Part shown: piece after piece, positions 27,151-36,990 of the stretch
Layout of the letters: each line of letters opens with the position of its first letter
Position numbering within the stretch: position 1 is the first letter of the stretch
From: Periconia sp. R9002
Taxonomy: Eukaryota > Ascomycota > Dothideomycetes > Pleosporales > Periconiaceae
Assembly: GCA_023627715.1 (NCBI GenBank)
Contig: JAMAHW010000117.1
Location: 1-64,000, forward strand
Length of the DNA stretch: 64,000 nt
Reading direction: 5' to 3'
Position numbers and translations under genes: made by a program
Notes under the pieces: generated by a model
Seen by the model: the letters and a program-made list of their open reading frames with translations, nothing else
Databases searched by the model: none
What the model was told of the DNA's origin: nothing

Positions 27151-28710
27151 GCGTGAATGACTCAAGAGCAGAACTGCTTGAACAAACAGCCTTCTAAATG
27201 AAATGCATCAAATTGGGTCTCAACATTCTGTAGTTCAGCATGAATTAGAGCATCGTCACTTATCAATAATCTGGATTTTGGCTACACAGTGTCAAACATT
27301 GGATTCATTCTGTGGCAGGTGCGGCCTTCACACAAGATGATACGTTTCGGGACTAGTACGGTATCAATACCTCCTCACCACAACTATATTTTGCTCCAAC
27401 ACCGCCTACGTGTCGCCAAAATCATAGTTCAAGAGAGTAATTTTGGAATCTAGATGGGAAAATTGCTTTAATTCAGTTTTGGGGCCTTTGGCGTGTATAC
27501 TATGGGCTAACCGAAGCAACCTGTCTGGCTTTTTATTACTGCACCCATCTTGCGGTGAAATGTCCACCAAGCTCCACAGCGCCCATAAGTTCGTTCATCC
27601 ACCTCTTGGCAACACAACCAGCTCAACCGAAGCATGTCGTCACGCTAGGACGCACTAGCTGTGCCAGTGTAAGTTGGTCAAGGTTTCATGGAAAACACTC
27701 CACTGACCTGTTCCTCAGCTACGCTACTCGATGGTCAAACCTTTCTGTCTCTCTTCGTACCGTACCGCGAATCATATATCCTCGCACCCCGTGGCCCACG
27801 TTACCACCATTTTTGATCCTCGATACCGCAGGCTTGTGTAGACATCTAGTCATTACGAGTTTCAGAAAGAGCTGCTGCCATACAGCAAGGTCCTGCCTTG
27901 TGGAATTGGATCTTTGTCAAATTTCGAAGCCGAGATACGAGGAAGTTTAGGCATCAATCCCCGTTGCTATTTGGATCACCTCTCGTGAACTCGTACCAAA
28001 TGGTATCATATCAAACGTTCCGGTTTCAATGAATGGAAGCATTGGCAGCTAGGGAGGATGTATATACCAAAAGCGTCGACTTGATGCTGTTCCTCTGCCC
28101 CATCAGCGTGACGACGAGAGTTTACGCAGTCGAGCGCGAACTTGTCCGCCGTTATCGGGAAGGGGTAGATGGAGGACACGAGAGCCAGATGGGCGGACAT
28201 ACCAAAAGGCAGTTCATATAACCAGACCTACACCAATACATACACCATCACCTGTCAGGGTATGCACCCAAGAGGAGGGCACAATGGAGGTCAAGAGCCG
28301 GACATCATCATATATCTAGGCACATACCAATACATACACATCATACAATATGAAATGCGGTGGCTTTTTGCACAACACCTTCCCAAACGACTCTGTGCAA
28401 CGCGTTGACTTGTGCGATGGGGGCTTTGTTTCTAAACACTTCAGTCCCCATATCACGGACGGAGGAGCAAACATTGGATTTTTTCCTCGGATCTGCTGTG
28501 CTACAAGAGCCATGCCTTGCGCTGAAGGATACACGACTGCCAAAATAGCTCACGAGATGAAGGTTAAACCTACCCTAATAGCAGAGTGACAAGGAGGTCC
28601 AGGACAAGGATGTGGTGGATTCGGAGGCGATGAGCCCGGAGAATGAGGAGACTGAGATAGAGGAAGTGGGCTTACCGCGAGCTTTCCAAGTATAAAATGA
28701 CCAATAACCA
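27151..28710. other. 1.5 kb with no supported gene
   Basis: The first 55 bp copies the 3' flank of the 29228 gene (GCGTGAATGACTCAAGAGCA). Further right I see only broken frames. A plus-strand acidic run near 28590-28690 could be the tail of an old gene. No transposon end found. Confidence 0.45.
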
Positions 28711-28910
28711 TTGAGCAGTTTTGCAGTATCCTTCATTCACACACATTTTTCGACCCGCTTGAGAATTCTCAAAGTGTTGGTTGCTCTGCCCACGATCCTC
28801 TCCCGCTTGAGTGTTGCCAAAATATTGGCCGCCCCGGCCTTTACCACTACCACGGCCACCACCCCGGCCCCGACTTGCTCCACCTCATCACATCCAGCGC
28901 GGCTCGACAT
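28711..28910 (-). pseudogene. RGG-family protein B remnant, frameshifted
   Basis: From the ATG at 28910 the minus strand reads MSSRAGCDEVEQ and then leaves the RGG frame, ending after about 60 codons. In the adjacent frame the expected sequence is present: GRGGGRGSGKGRGGQYFGN, then GQSNQHFENSQAG, matching GGRGGQGRG and GQSNQYSDRAQAG of the 36411 gene. At least one frameshift near the N-terminus therefore disabled this copy. No exon-2 homologue is visible downstream. Confidence 0.75.
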
Positions 28911-29227
28911 AATAGAGAGAGAAAAACGAGAGAGGATGAGAAAGGGAGAGAGAGAATTAGAATGTGGCAGTGGGGCTGTACGTAGCTGTTTGTATATGGT
29001 GCTACTTTATACTGCTGTATAAGGACATTATTCACCTGCACTAGCAGGCATACGACAGTAGAGTCTCAAACTTTGGATACATGAACGAGCCAGCTCCGCG
29101 CCTTCCTCTTGCTCTAGCCTATCACGTGACCGCACATGCACTGCTTGAAGACCAAAATGTTTTTGCCCACATACGCTCACCACACTACACACACTACAGC
29201 ACCACCACACACGCATACATACACATC
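28911..29227. promoter_or_regulatory. Bidirectional promoter of family pair B
   Basis: 317 bp between two divergent ATGs. Includes the perfect inverted repeat TTATAC-TGCT-GTATAA (29007-29022), TTCACCTGCACTAGCAGG, and TCACGTGACCGCACATGC (29122-29139). The leader toward the RGG side is purine-rich on the plus strand (CT-rich in the transcript). The leader toward the CCCH gene is CA-rich. TCACGTGAC resembles a Cbf1/E-box site. Confidence 0.7.
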
Positions 29228-30723
29228 ATGTCTGCGCAACAAGGTATTTCAACCCGACAGTATTCTCTACGTATGTACTGATGATTGTTCTAGACAATAT
29301 CTTGGCCGTGAGAAAGAGAATCTGGGGCCTCGAGCACATCATTGCGTTATACACGCAGCAATTGCAAACTGGCCAATTTGAACCGGGCCTCACTGCAGTA
29401 TGATATCCGCATCATTTCACATGCCACGTGTCACTACTAATGTTCAACTAGAGCGCCATTACCTATAGTCGGGGCGTGGCAATGGCCGAATTGGACGCGC
29501 GCAAGAGACAGTTGAGGCTACTAGAGTCTCCTGCAGCGCCTGGGCCTCCTCCTGTGCCTCTTCGCCCTGTCGCTCCTGTGCCTCTTCGCCCTGTCGCTCC
29601 GGTGGCAGTCCATTCTGTCGCTCCGGTGGCAGTCCCCCCTCCTGTCGCTTCGAGTGGCAATAAAAATAGCGAAGAGGCCAAGGAGACCACGTATTCGGCC
29701 GCTGCTTCGAATACAACTGTTCCCCAGTCGGCCAATCAGAAGGAACAGCCGGCCGCTCGTGAGGAACCCAAAGTCAATGGGATTTTTCCAGCGGGCACAA
29801 ATGTGCAATACATCGAGGCCAGCGTCGTAGCCGCTCGTGGGGGTTTGGTCACCGAATACGACCATTTGGACCGCGCGACCAAGGTTGATATTGCTTTGGA
29901 GCTGCAAAAGCGATTTGGGCCCCAAAAAAAGATTTTTATGACTTTCTCAAATTTTTATTTTGCTTATCATGACAGTATGTTCATTCAAAGAAATTTTCAG
30001 TCCATGTCTAACTTTCTTAGAAATTCCGGACTTCAAGGACGATGATGGCCTGGTTAGGCCTGCTAGATATGGCTGCAATTACCATAGCAATCTGTATTTG
30101 TGCTATGCGGACGCCCTTACAGGACAGGGCTGCCCCTTTGGGGATGCTTGTTATATGCGGCATGCGGACTTGTACGTCACGGAGATGAGACGGATTGCGG
30201 ACAGTGGCCCCGAGGGACAAAAATTCCTTCTTCAATACGTGAGTACATCTCTAAAAAATCGTTCATCAAAACGCATCACTGACATTCCATGTAGAAGGAA
30301 AAGGCCCAAAAGTTCGGAAGGCAGCCTCCAAAGGCCGTATCTGGCATTGCGAAGAGGGACTGCATCCCCATCGCACCATCCATGCCTCAAAAGCAGGAAG
30401 ATGTTGAAAAGGTCGTGCGTTGGCACAGAATGCATGAGGACATATTGTTCAACAAGGCCCCAAAACATGCATTTTTCATCATTCGGGACATGTACGATCA
30501 GGGCCGCCCCCATGAAGCCGGCGCCATTTTCCCTCTGCCTCCTCGCTACGCTGCTCGTACACAGCAATCTTCCGGCCGGGGGGGCTTTCCTTCTGGTCGC
30601 GGAGGCCTTTCGTCTCACCAGTCCCGCGGTAATTCTTCTGGCCAGGACATCGAGATATCGACGGAGGATATGAAGAAATTGACGCCGGAGGTGATTACTC
30701 GCCTCCACAACTTTCCTTTCTGA
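29228..30723 (+). CDS. CCCH-finger/RGG family protein B
   Basis: Five exons: 29228-29243, 29294-29397, 29452-29974, 30021-30238, 30295-30723 (429 aa). Intron phases 1, 0, 1, 0 are identical to the gene at 34039. Exon 1 is only 16 nt. An N-terminal helical segment (ILAVRKRIWGLEHIIALYTQ) is followed by a Pro/Val linker made of four 24-bp repeats (29548-29640). A conserved core FKDDDGLVRPARYGCNYH leads into the finger C242-x9-C252-x5-C258-x3-H262. The tail has KRDCIP..AP and an RG-rich stretch (SGRGGFPSGRGG). C-x9-C-x5-C-x3-H is a variant of the RNA-binding CCCH finger. No known family recognised; RNA binding is inference. Confidence 0.8.
29548..29640 (+). repeat. 24-bp coding tandem repeat (PLRPVAPV units)
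   Basis: Four units, the first two identical (CCTCTTCGCCCTGTCGCTCC) and the last two diverged, inside exon 3 of the CCCH gene B. In-frame, so it lengthens a Pro/Val linker. Confidence 0.8.
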
Positions 30724-31332
30724 GGGACCCATACTATCGCTTTACGTGGTAGAACAGCCTATCGCTTTACGTGGTAGAACAACAATCGCTTCGGTGGTTG
30801 AATGGCCTTGATGATGGTTGCGGGTCTTGGTTTCCATTTTCCCGTCTTGTTTTTTGTTTGTACTTATGGAAATTGTACGAAAAAGCTTCTACAGATTATT
30901 TGAACCGTCTACATTGCGTGAATGACTCAAGAGCAAAAGTGTTTCAACCAACAGCCTTCTAGATGTGACTTATGGATGAAAAGACACACATCCTATGCCC
31001 ATGTAGAGAAATCCTTGCTCGTCATTAATACTTTTAGTTTCTCTCGTGATAATGGTCGCTCCGATGTTGTGTGTCGACAATAGCCCTATAGATTTCCACT
31101 TTTTCATCGTGCACCGCGGCCCTGCAGGCTCACATACAGGAGTGGAATGCTAACGAGCTGGAGATCGAGAGCACAAAATCTTGGTACGTAGTGCAACCAG
31201 GGGGATACAATGTACGAGAATGAATTTGAGAATGAGACTTGCTTACATACGGTCATATCATGGAATGAAAATCTATAGAAATTGCTAGTCGCATACCATG
31301 CATGTCATGTCATGCCAACGAAATCACTCCCT
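30724..31332. other. 3' flank of CCCH gene B; no gene
   Basis: Contains a 22-bp direct repeat CTATCGCTTTACGTGGTAGA (30734 and 30758) and the block 30912-30965 that is shared with 27145-27200. Otherwise nothing recognised. Confidence 0.5.
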
Positions 31333-32110
31333 TTAATCTTTCTTTTCCATCCAAGGGAGGCACGCAGTATAGACATCGCTGAAGCCCGGGAACTTGATGA
31401 TCCGCTCAAAAACAGCCTCGTCCACGACCCTAGTTGACTGAAGCGACCCGGCAATGAAGAAATCGGTAAGACACGGCTTTTCACCGAGTACAAACGGCCC
31501 ATCGCTGCTATTCTCACGTATCAGTTGACCAACAGCTTGCATATCACTTTTTACCGCAGCCCAGGCGTTCTCCTCTTTCTCCATGTGGAGTAAATCTTCG
31601 AGTGGGTGGCCAAGCCACGCCTCGCGCGTGCGTCTGAAGTACTCCTGTGCACGGGGTGATAGTATCAGGATTTCGCGGGGCATGACGGACGATTGAAGGA
31701 CAGGGCCGAGTAGAGTTCGCGCCTTGATCTCGATCTCACGACCACTCCCTGTGTCCAGTGGTATTGGAGGATCTGGATAGGTTTTCTCCAGGAATTGAGA
31801 GATTGGCACGGAATCCATGATGTACGTGTCTGTCGGGACATGATGGATGGCCGGAACGGTGTATTTGCCACCGGGTTTGACCGGAACCATGCCCCTAACA
31901 AAATCTTAGATTAATCGCCTACGTTGTGGTAAACACTCACAGCGGCTTCAAAGTGGACTCGATGTCGGGGAATTCCAGGAAAATGGTTTTGTAGGGAATG
32001 CGCTTGTAGTTGAGCATGAGGCGGATCCGCCAGACGACTGGAGAAAAACAAACATTCTTTACACAGGCCAAATCGTACAGAATGATGTCAGGGTGTGCTG
32101 CAGTCTCCAT
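31333..32110 (-). CDS. Glutathione S-transferase
   Basis: Two exons, 32110-31941 and 31894-31333, phase-2 intron (GTGAGT...TTAG); 243 aa. The thioredoxin-like N-domain starts IILYDLACVKNVCFSPVVWR and ends with the cis-Pro/Ser region TVPAIHHV...MDSVPISQFLE, the usual glutathione-binding VP..x(D/E)S motif. The helical C-domain includes GEKPCLTDFFIAGSLQ, the N-capping/hydrophobic-staple position. The frame extends upstream to 32230, but METAAHP at 32110 is the natural start. Soluble conjugation of glutathione to electrophiles is the expected role. Two frameshifted relics of its C-terminus (15503, 51236) and a relic of its promoter (16838) lie in the window. Confidence 0.88.
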
Positions 32111-32264
32111 GTTGTACTCGGTTGGTTTTGAGGCGGTGAAGTCGAAGTTGACGTTGGCTTGACTAGGCGGCAGTGTTACAAAGTAGACCAAGTGGGGCTG
32201 AATGGTTAGGCGTGGGGTTGCGACGCCCACGGGATCTACGGAAGTAACATATCGGGAGGACTAA

Positions 32265-32545
32265 CTGATAAAATTGCAATGGTTGCGTAGCATAGACTCT
32301 GTGTGATGATTTATGTTCAGATGTACAGAGATACGCCAGGACTGAAGATCATGGAACAGAAGCACGTGACATTTACATTCACACCAGTGACCTCCAAGGT
32401 TGCTTGAAAATAAAGTGCGTGCATGCATGTGTATCAGATTCATTGCGGATTTCGCTTCTTAAATTGCTACTTCTGCAGCCTACATCCGAGTTGCGTATAG
32501 AAGTGAACAGGGTTTGACCGGGACTAGGTACACCATTGAAAGCTG
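32265..32545 (-). promoter_or_regulatory. GST upstream region duplicated at 16.8-17.3 kb
   Basis: Shares several collinear blocks with 16838-17325, including GTGAATGTAAATGTCACGTG on the minus strand. Conservation of a CACGTG-containing block in both copies may mark a regulatory site or simply recent duplication. Confidence 0.55.
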
Positions 32546-32814
32546 AGTCCAATGTAGGGAGCTAAATATCAAAGTTTAATGCTTGGGTGCGTACAGCATT
32601 CGCGTGGGTCTTTGTACCGCAGACAGAGGGACGAGGCAATGCGATAATGGTCATTCATGGACCCAGAGTGCTGAAGCACGATTGCGGCTTACTTCACGGC
32701 GGCACAAACAAAGAGAATGCGAAATTTTTGGCAAAACTTATTTATTGTCTAGAACGACAGACTAAGAAATCGAACCTTATCGTGCAGGCCTGTCCACTGC
32801 AAAAACATTCATCG

Positions 32815-32940
32815 TGTAGGCATGGCAACTGGAGCAGCGGCCTTCAGGCATGAATAGGTATATGGCAACTGATCCAGCGGCCTTGAGGTATGGATATAGG
32901 GCCACTGAATTAGCGCCCCGAAGGCGTTGAGGAATAGTGA
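32815..32940 (-). repeat. Degenerate tandem repeat in the 3' flank of RGG gene C
   Basis: Three units of about 38-44 bp built on GGCAACTGGAGCAGCGGCCT followed by TCAGGCATGAATA. Related units occur inverted in the 3' flank of the RGG gene at 36411 (37000-37095), so the repeat belongs to the gene family's 3' end. Confidence 0.7.
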
Positions 32941-32941
32941 C

Positions 32942-33695
32942 TTATTCGTCACTCGAATCATCCCCATCGGATGAACTATCGATCGTTACACCTTCTGGAC
33001 AAAGTGGAGCGACCAGTGCAGCCGTCATCCGGGTTTTCCTCAACTTTTCAAAGAGCTCGGGATTTTTGTCCTGGCGAGCAAGCTTGACCTTTTCCTCCTC
33101 AGATGGGGCCTTGTTTTCCCTCGCGGCCTTTAAAGCCTCATACTCGGCCGCAACTTGCCTGACTGCATACGAAGCTTCGACGACGGTCTTGATTCGCCTG
33201 GCCTTCTCCACACCATTGAACTTGGCCAGCATTCGCTTGGCCCACCCAGGCAGAGGCCCTCCAACCAAGTTGCTATGCACACGATCAACCCAGGAATTGA
33301 CCCGTACTTTTGGTCGAGATCGAAGCTGCTCGTTCTCAATTTCGAGCTTATCGAACTTAGCCTTTAGCTCATCAAACTTAGCCTTCAGCTCATCAATTTC
33401 GGCCTGTTGTGACTGATGAAGTCTTTCGCAGTGTCTGTGGAGCTCCATTTCGTCGGAAAGGTCCCTTGGAGGTGGCCGAATACTGGTAAATGTTAGCAAG
33501 TTGACAATCAAAAGTGAAAAGGGAATACAACTGTTTAGGGCCCGAGGTAACGCTACGAGAGTCACCGTGACGGTCTTGCGCATGGCCCTGACTTCGGAGA
33601 CCAACAAATTGGTTGTTCTGGCCATCATCGCCTCCTCCCCGATCAGTACGGCCCCGTCCCCTACCTCCTCTACCCCATCCAGCGCGGCCTGGCAT
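32942..33695 (-). CDS. RGG-family protein C: RGG box plus coiled coil
   Basis: Two exons, 33695-33532 and 33482-32942, phase-2 intron (GTTGTA...TACCAG); 234 aa. The N-terminal RGG box (MPGRAGWGRGGRGRGRTDRG) is followed by GQNNQFVGLRSQG, as in the 36411 paralogue (GQSNQYSD). Exon 2 opens IRPPPRD at the same splice point as RGG gene A. It then has a coiled coil with an imperfect heptad repeat (DELKAKFDELKAKFDKLEIE) and a basic middle (WVDRVHSNLVGGPLPGWAKR). It ends in an acidic tail (DSSSDGDDSSDE). The Cys/His cluster of gene A is absent. Divergently paired with the CCCH gene at 34039. RNA binding and oligomerisation are inferred from composition. Confidence 0.78.
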
Positions 33696-33726
33696 GGTTG
33701 TCGTGTGGTGTAGTGTGGTGTGATGT

Positions 33727-33767
<41 letters not shown>

Positions 33768-34038
33768 GCGGGTGGGAGAAGGTGGGAGAGAGTAGGAGAA
33801 AGGAAAAAGAAGGTTTTTATGTGATAGTGCGGATTTAAATAGCTGTTCGTGCTTGGTGCTACCTTATAAAGAAGTATAAGGTAATCTTCACCAGCAGGGG
33901 TCAGGGTGCAGGCTCGGTGAGTCCTATCACGTGACCTTGTGTAACTGAGCACGCACAACCTCTTTTATTTCACGTCTGCCCTCCCCACAGCACATACAGA
34001 CCGATCAAAATCTTCTGACCCTCCGCTACTTGTATACA
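33696..34038. promoter_or_regulatory. Bidirectional promoter of family pair C
   Basis: 343 bp between divergent ATGs. Contains TTATA-AAGAAG-TATAA (33864-33879) at the inverted-repeat position, CTTCACCAGCAGGGGT, and TCACGTGACC (33927-33936). A TG/GA microsatellite (33728-33768) makes the transcript leader of the RGG gene pyrimidine-rich. Confidence 0.7.
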
Positions 34039-35414
34039 ATGGCGCCATCTGCAGGTATGTTATTCCAATAATGCGTATCGAATACTGAGCATTAGCTAAT
34101 ATTGTATAGAAGAAATTCTAGCGAAGCAAAAAGCCTTGGAGAAGGCCCAGCACGTGGTCGAAGGCTACGACGAGGACATACTCGACAAGTTTTCCGGCAA
34201 TGACTCGGATAACAAGAAAATACGGGTAGGATATTCCCAATAAAATTATATTGGATATTGCTAATCGTTGATTTTAGCGGGGACTGAGAGGTGCTATCGC
34301 CGACTGGGAGACCAAGATCGAGTCATTGGAGGCGTGGCTTTCTAACATCGAGAAAGGACCTGTCGCGGAAAAAAATCAAGAGGAGTCCAAGGAGGTAGCT
34401 GCCGCACAACTGGATGTGCAGTCTACGGACGCACAGAAAGCCGCGGACAAGGGCATTAGAAGCCCTGTACCATCATCATACGCAGGTGTTGCGCATAGCC
34501 CTCCCCCGCCGGCCAAAATCCAGATTCTGCCCGTCAACCCCACAACTTCACCGGCCACTACCAATGTGAAGTATCTTAGTTGCAAGGACTTTCAACTTGA
34601 TCACGATCCCCGACCTCGTGCACTGAAGGCCACTCTAGTGTTGAACTGGTGGGAGCGAGTGAAGGACAAGCTTCTGCCGCCTGCGACATATCCCCTCTCG
34701 TTCCAGTGCTTTTACTGGGCCTATTATAAGGGTATGTGTTCCAAGGCTTCTCTTTCTGGAATTCAACTAACATTGTTTACAGACTCCGTCGAATATAAGG
34801 ATGATGACGGTAAACTTGGGCCACACAATTATGGATGTGATTATCACACCGATCTGGGCCTTTGTTACGAGGACGCCTGGAACCGCAACGGATGCTCGCT
34901 TGGCGATTCCTGCCGCCATCGGCACCTAGACTTGACGATGGAAGAAATGACGGCCATCATTCAAAACAACCCCGTGAGGGGCGAGGAGTTTGTCCGGACT
35001 TACGTACGTAGTATTCGCATCTGTGGTTGATTGTTGCTAACAATTATACAGCGGGACAAGGCCAGCAAGAAGGCGTCATACAATCCCCCGCCCAAACGTC
35101 AAGACGGCGTGGACAAGCGGGACTGCATTCCCTGTGCCCCGAAGAAGCCCACTAACGAGGCCGAGATGAAGCTTGTTGAGGAATGGCATGCAAAGCACCA
35201 GGCCTTACTCCAATCGAGGCCACAAGTCCTTCAGGAAATCTATGTCGGTCAGCGGCCAGCTGACGCGGGTCCTGCCCCCAAAAATCTTATTGGGGACGCG
35301 ACATTCCGTGGTGGCTGGCGCGGTGGTCGTGGTCGCGGTCGTGGCGGTGGCCGCAGCGGTGGTTCATACAGGCAGGCTCCTTACTATGTAGCAGGTAGAG
35401 AAGAGCGAGGATGA
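34039..35414 (+). CDS. CCCH-finger/RGG family protein C
   Basis: Five exons: 34039-34054, 34110-34225, 34278-34731, 34783-35003, 35052-35414 (389 aa), same exon phases as gene B. Order: MAPSA, a helical N-domain (EEILAKQKALEKAQ...IADWETKIESLEAWLSNIEK), a Ser/Pro linker, a LNWWERVKDKLLPPATYPL motif, the KDDDGKLGPHNYGCDYH core, the finger C223-x9-C233-x5-C239-x3-H243, KRDCIPCAPKK, and a C-terminal RGG tail (FRGGWRGGRGRGRGGG). The partner RGG gene is head-to-head. This is the only pair in the window in which both genes look intact. The function is unknown; an RNA-binding role is inferred from finger and RGG. Confidence 0.82.
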
Positions 35415-36410
35415 AATGTTGGCGGATTTGACAAACAGCATAGCCATTCAAGTCGCCGGAGCTGTGACGGATATGGCAGTATAACATTTGTACGATTTGG
35501 TACTTCTCGTTAAACACTTAAATCCAAACCTGTCGCATGAAATGAAAGACGTGCTCAACATGAATAACTGATATCTCTTGGCGTACAAGATTGCGATAAC
35601 AAAGTGCATGCATATAAACATCGTCACTCCCTCAGTCTGTCCTTCTTGCCTCGATCTCGCATCTGATAATTCCAACTTCAACCAAAGCCACCTTACCAGT
35701 CAGCTATAGCAACCCATGAAGTGCGGTTCCTCGAGATATACCCCGGAGTCCTTGCCATTATGGGTTAAATGCGAGGCTGCTGAACGTGAAGTTTTGCTCT
35801 TCCGTGTCGGACCCAGAACGAAGAGGAATTTCCAGAGAGTATCGATTGTGTGAATTCATTACGCAGAAGGCACGGCAGACGGAGTCAATCTCATGGTGAG
35901 AATCTAGCGGCGTGATTAAACGGTTACTTGCACGGGTATGTGCTGCATATGGTGTGCGTAACAAAAAAATACCATTCAATTCAAAGTGTTATTGTCCTTA
36001 CAAACCATTGACAACACCATCCACGGTATCGACACCAGGTAGAAGAAATCACAGGAAACCCCTTGGCTGGGACGTATACACAGGATCACGGAGAGGAATT
36101 AGACGTGGGGGCTGAGCCGCGGTTGCTCTCAATTGTGGTAGCAAGATGGGCGAGCAATCGATTGGATGCCAGTAAGGTAGTGTGGGCGCAAGAGTACCGG
36201 TGGTGATGGGAGTACTGTACGTACCCCTGCTAGTGCAAGTGAATATTTCCTTACTCAGCAGAATATAGGAAACCCCACGCATAAACAGCTACCTACAACC
36301 TCACCATCATACACAAAATCTTTCTCTCTCCCTCTCATTCCCTCTCTCCCTCACACTTTCTCTTTCTCTGTCTCTCTTTTCTTCTTTCTTTCTCTTTCTC
36401 TCTCTCCACC
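35415..36410. other. Intergenic with promoter remnant of RGG gene D
   Basis: Up to about 36190 nothing is recognised. From 36210 the family promoter appears in the opposite orientation: ACCCCTGCTAGTGCAAGTGA, then CTTACTCAGCAGAATATAGG. A long CT-rich leader (36320-36405) runs up to the ATG. No divergent CCCH partner remains. Confidence 0.6.
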
Positions 36411-36990
36411 ATGTCTGGTCGGGGAGAATGGGGACGAGGTCGAGCAGGTTGGGGCCGGAGTGGTGGCCGTGGTGGTCAGGGACGTGGCCATATGGGTCGC
36501 GGAGGGTTTGGCCGTGGTGGGCAGAGCAACCAATACTCTGATCGTGCTCAAGCGGGTCAGGGCCGTGGCCATAGGGGTCGCGGAGAGTTCAGTGGCGGTC
36601 GTGGCGGTCGTGGAGCTTTCGGTGCTTCATTGGGCCCTCAGGGCACGGGAGAAATCGTGCCACCAGTCAAACGGAAGGCTGACGACGCTGAGCTGGATGA
36701 TGACGGACGGCCAGGCCAAAATCGCAAAGTCACAACTGGCCACATTCCATGGTATGTTGGCTGAGGTCAAAGAGATTAAGGAGAAGGCCAAGCAGCTTTG
36801 GAATGAAGTGGCTCCCAAGGACAATTCCCAGACCGATCAAACGGATAGTGGTTTGACTGAAAAGCATCTGGAAGAGGGAACAAGGAAAGACATGGCCAAT
36901 TTTGAAGAATCAGAGGCCATCCGTGGAGGCAAGGGTCCATCCGACAAGGGAGCAGAGCCCAAGCCTGATCTTGAGGAGGGTGACGATTAA
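36411..36990 (+). pseudogene. RGG-family protein D, frameshifted in the middle
   Basis: The ATG frame reads an RGG box (MSGRGEWGRGRAGWGRSGGR...GQSNQYSDRAQAG) then KRKADDAELDDD, and stops at 36764 shortly after losing register. The +1 frame carries the rest: KIAKSQLATFHGMLAEVKEI, a helical segment, and a C-terminus EEGTRKDMANFEESEAI...DLEEGDD matching the chimeric gene at 16003. One base gained or lost near 36700-36715 explains the break. No intron fits. It could also be an assembly or base-call error, as the rest looks sound. Confidence 0.65.

Noticed and set aside
28590..28690. Acidic plus-strand run considered as a Fot1/pogo transposase tail
   Set aside because: Composition alone; no DDE motif or terminal inverted repeat found nearby.
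33728..33768. TG/GA microsatellite as a separate finding
   Set aside because: Ordinary simple repeat; noted only because it makes up the CT-rich leader of RGG gene C.
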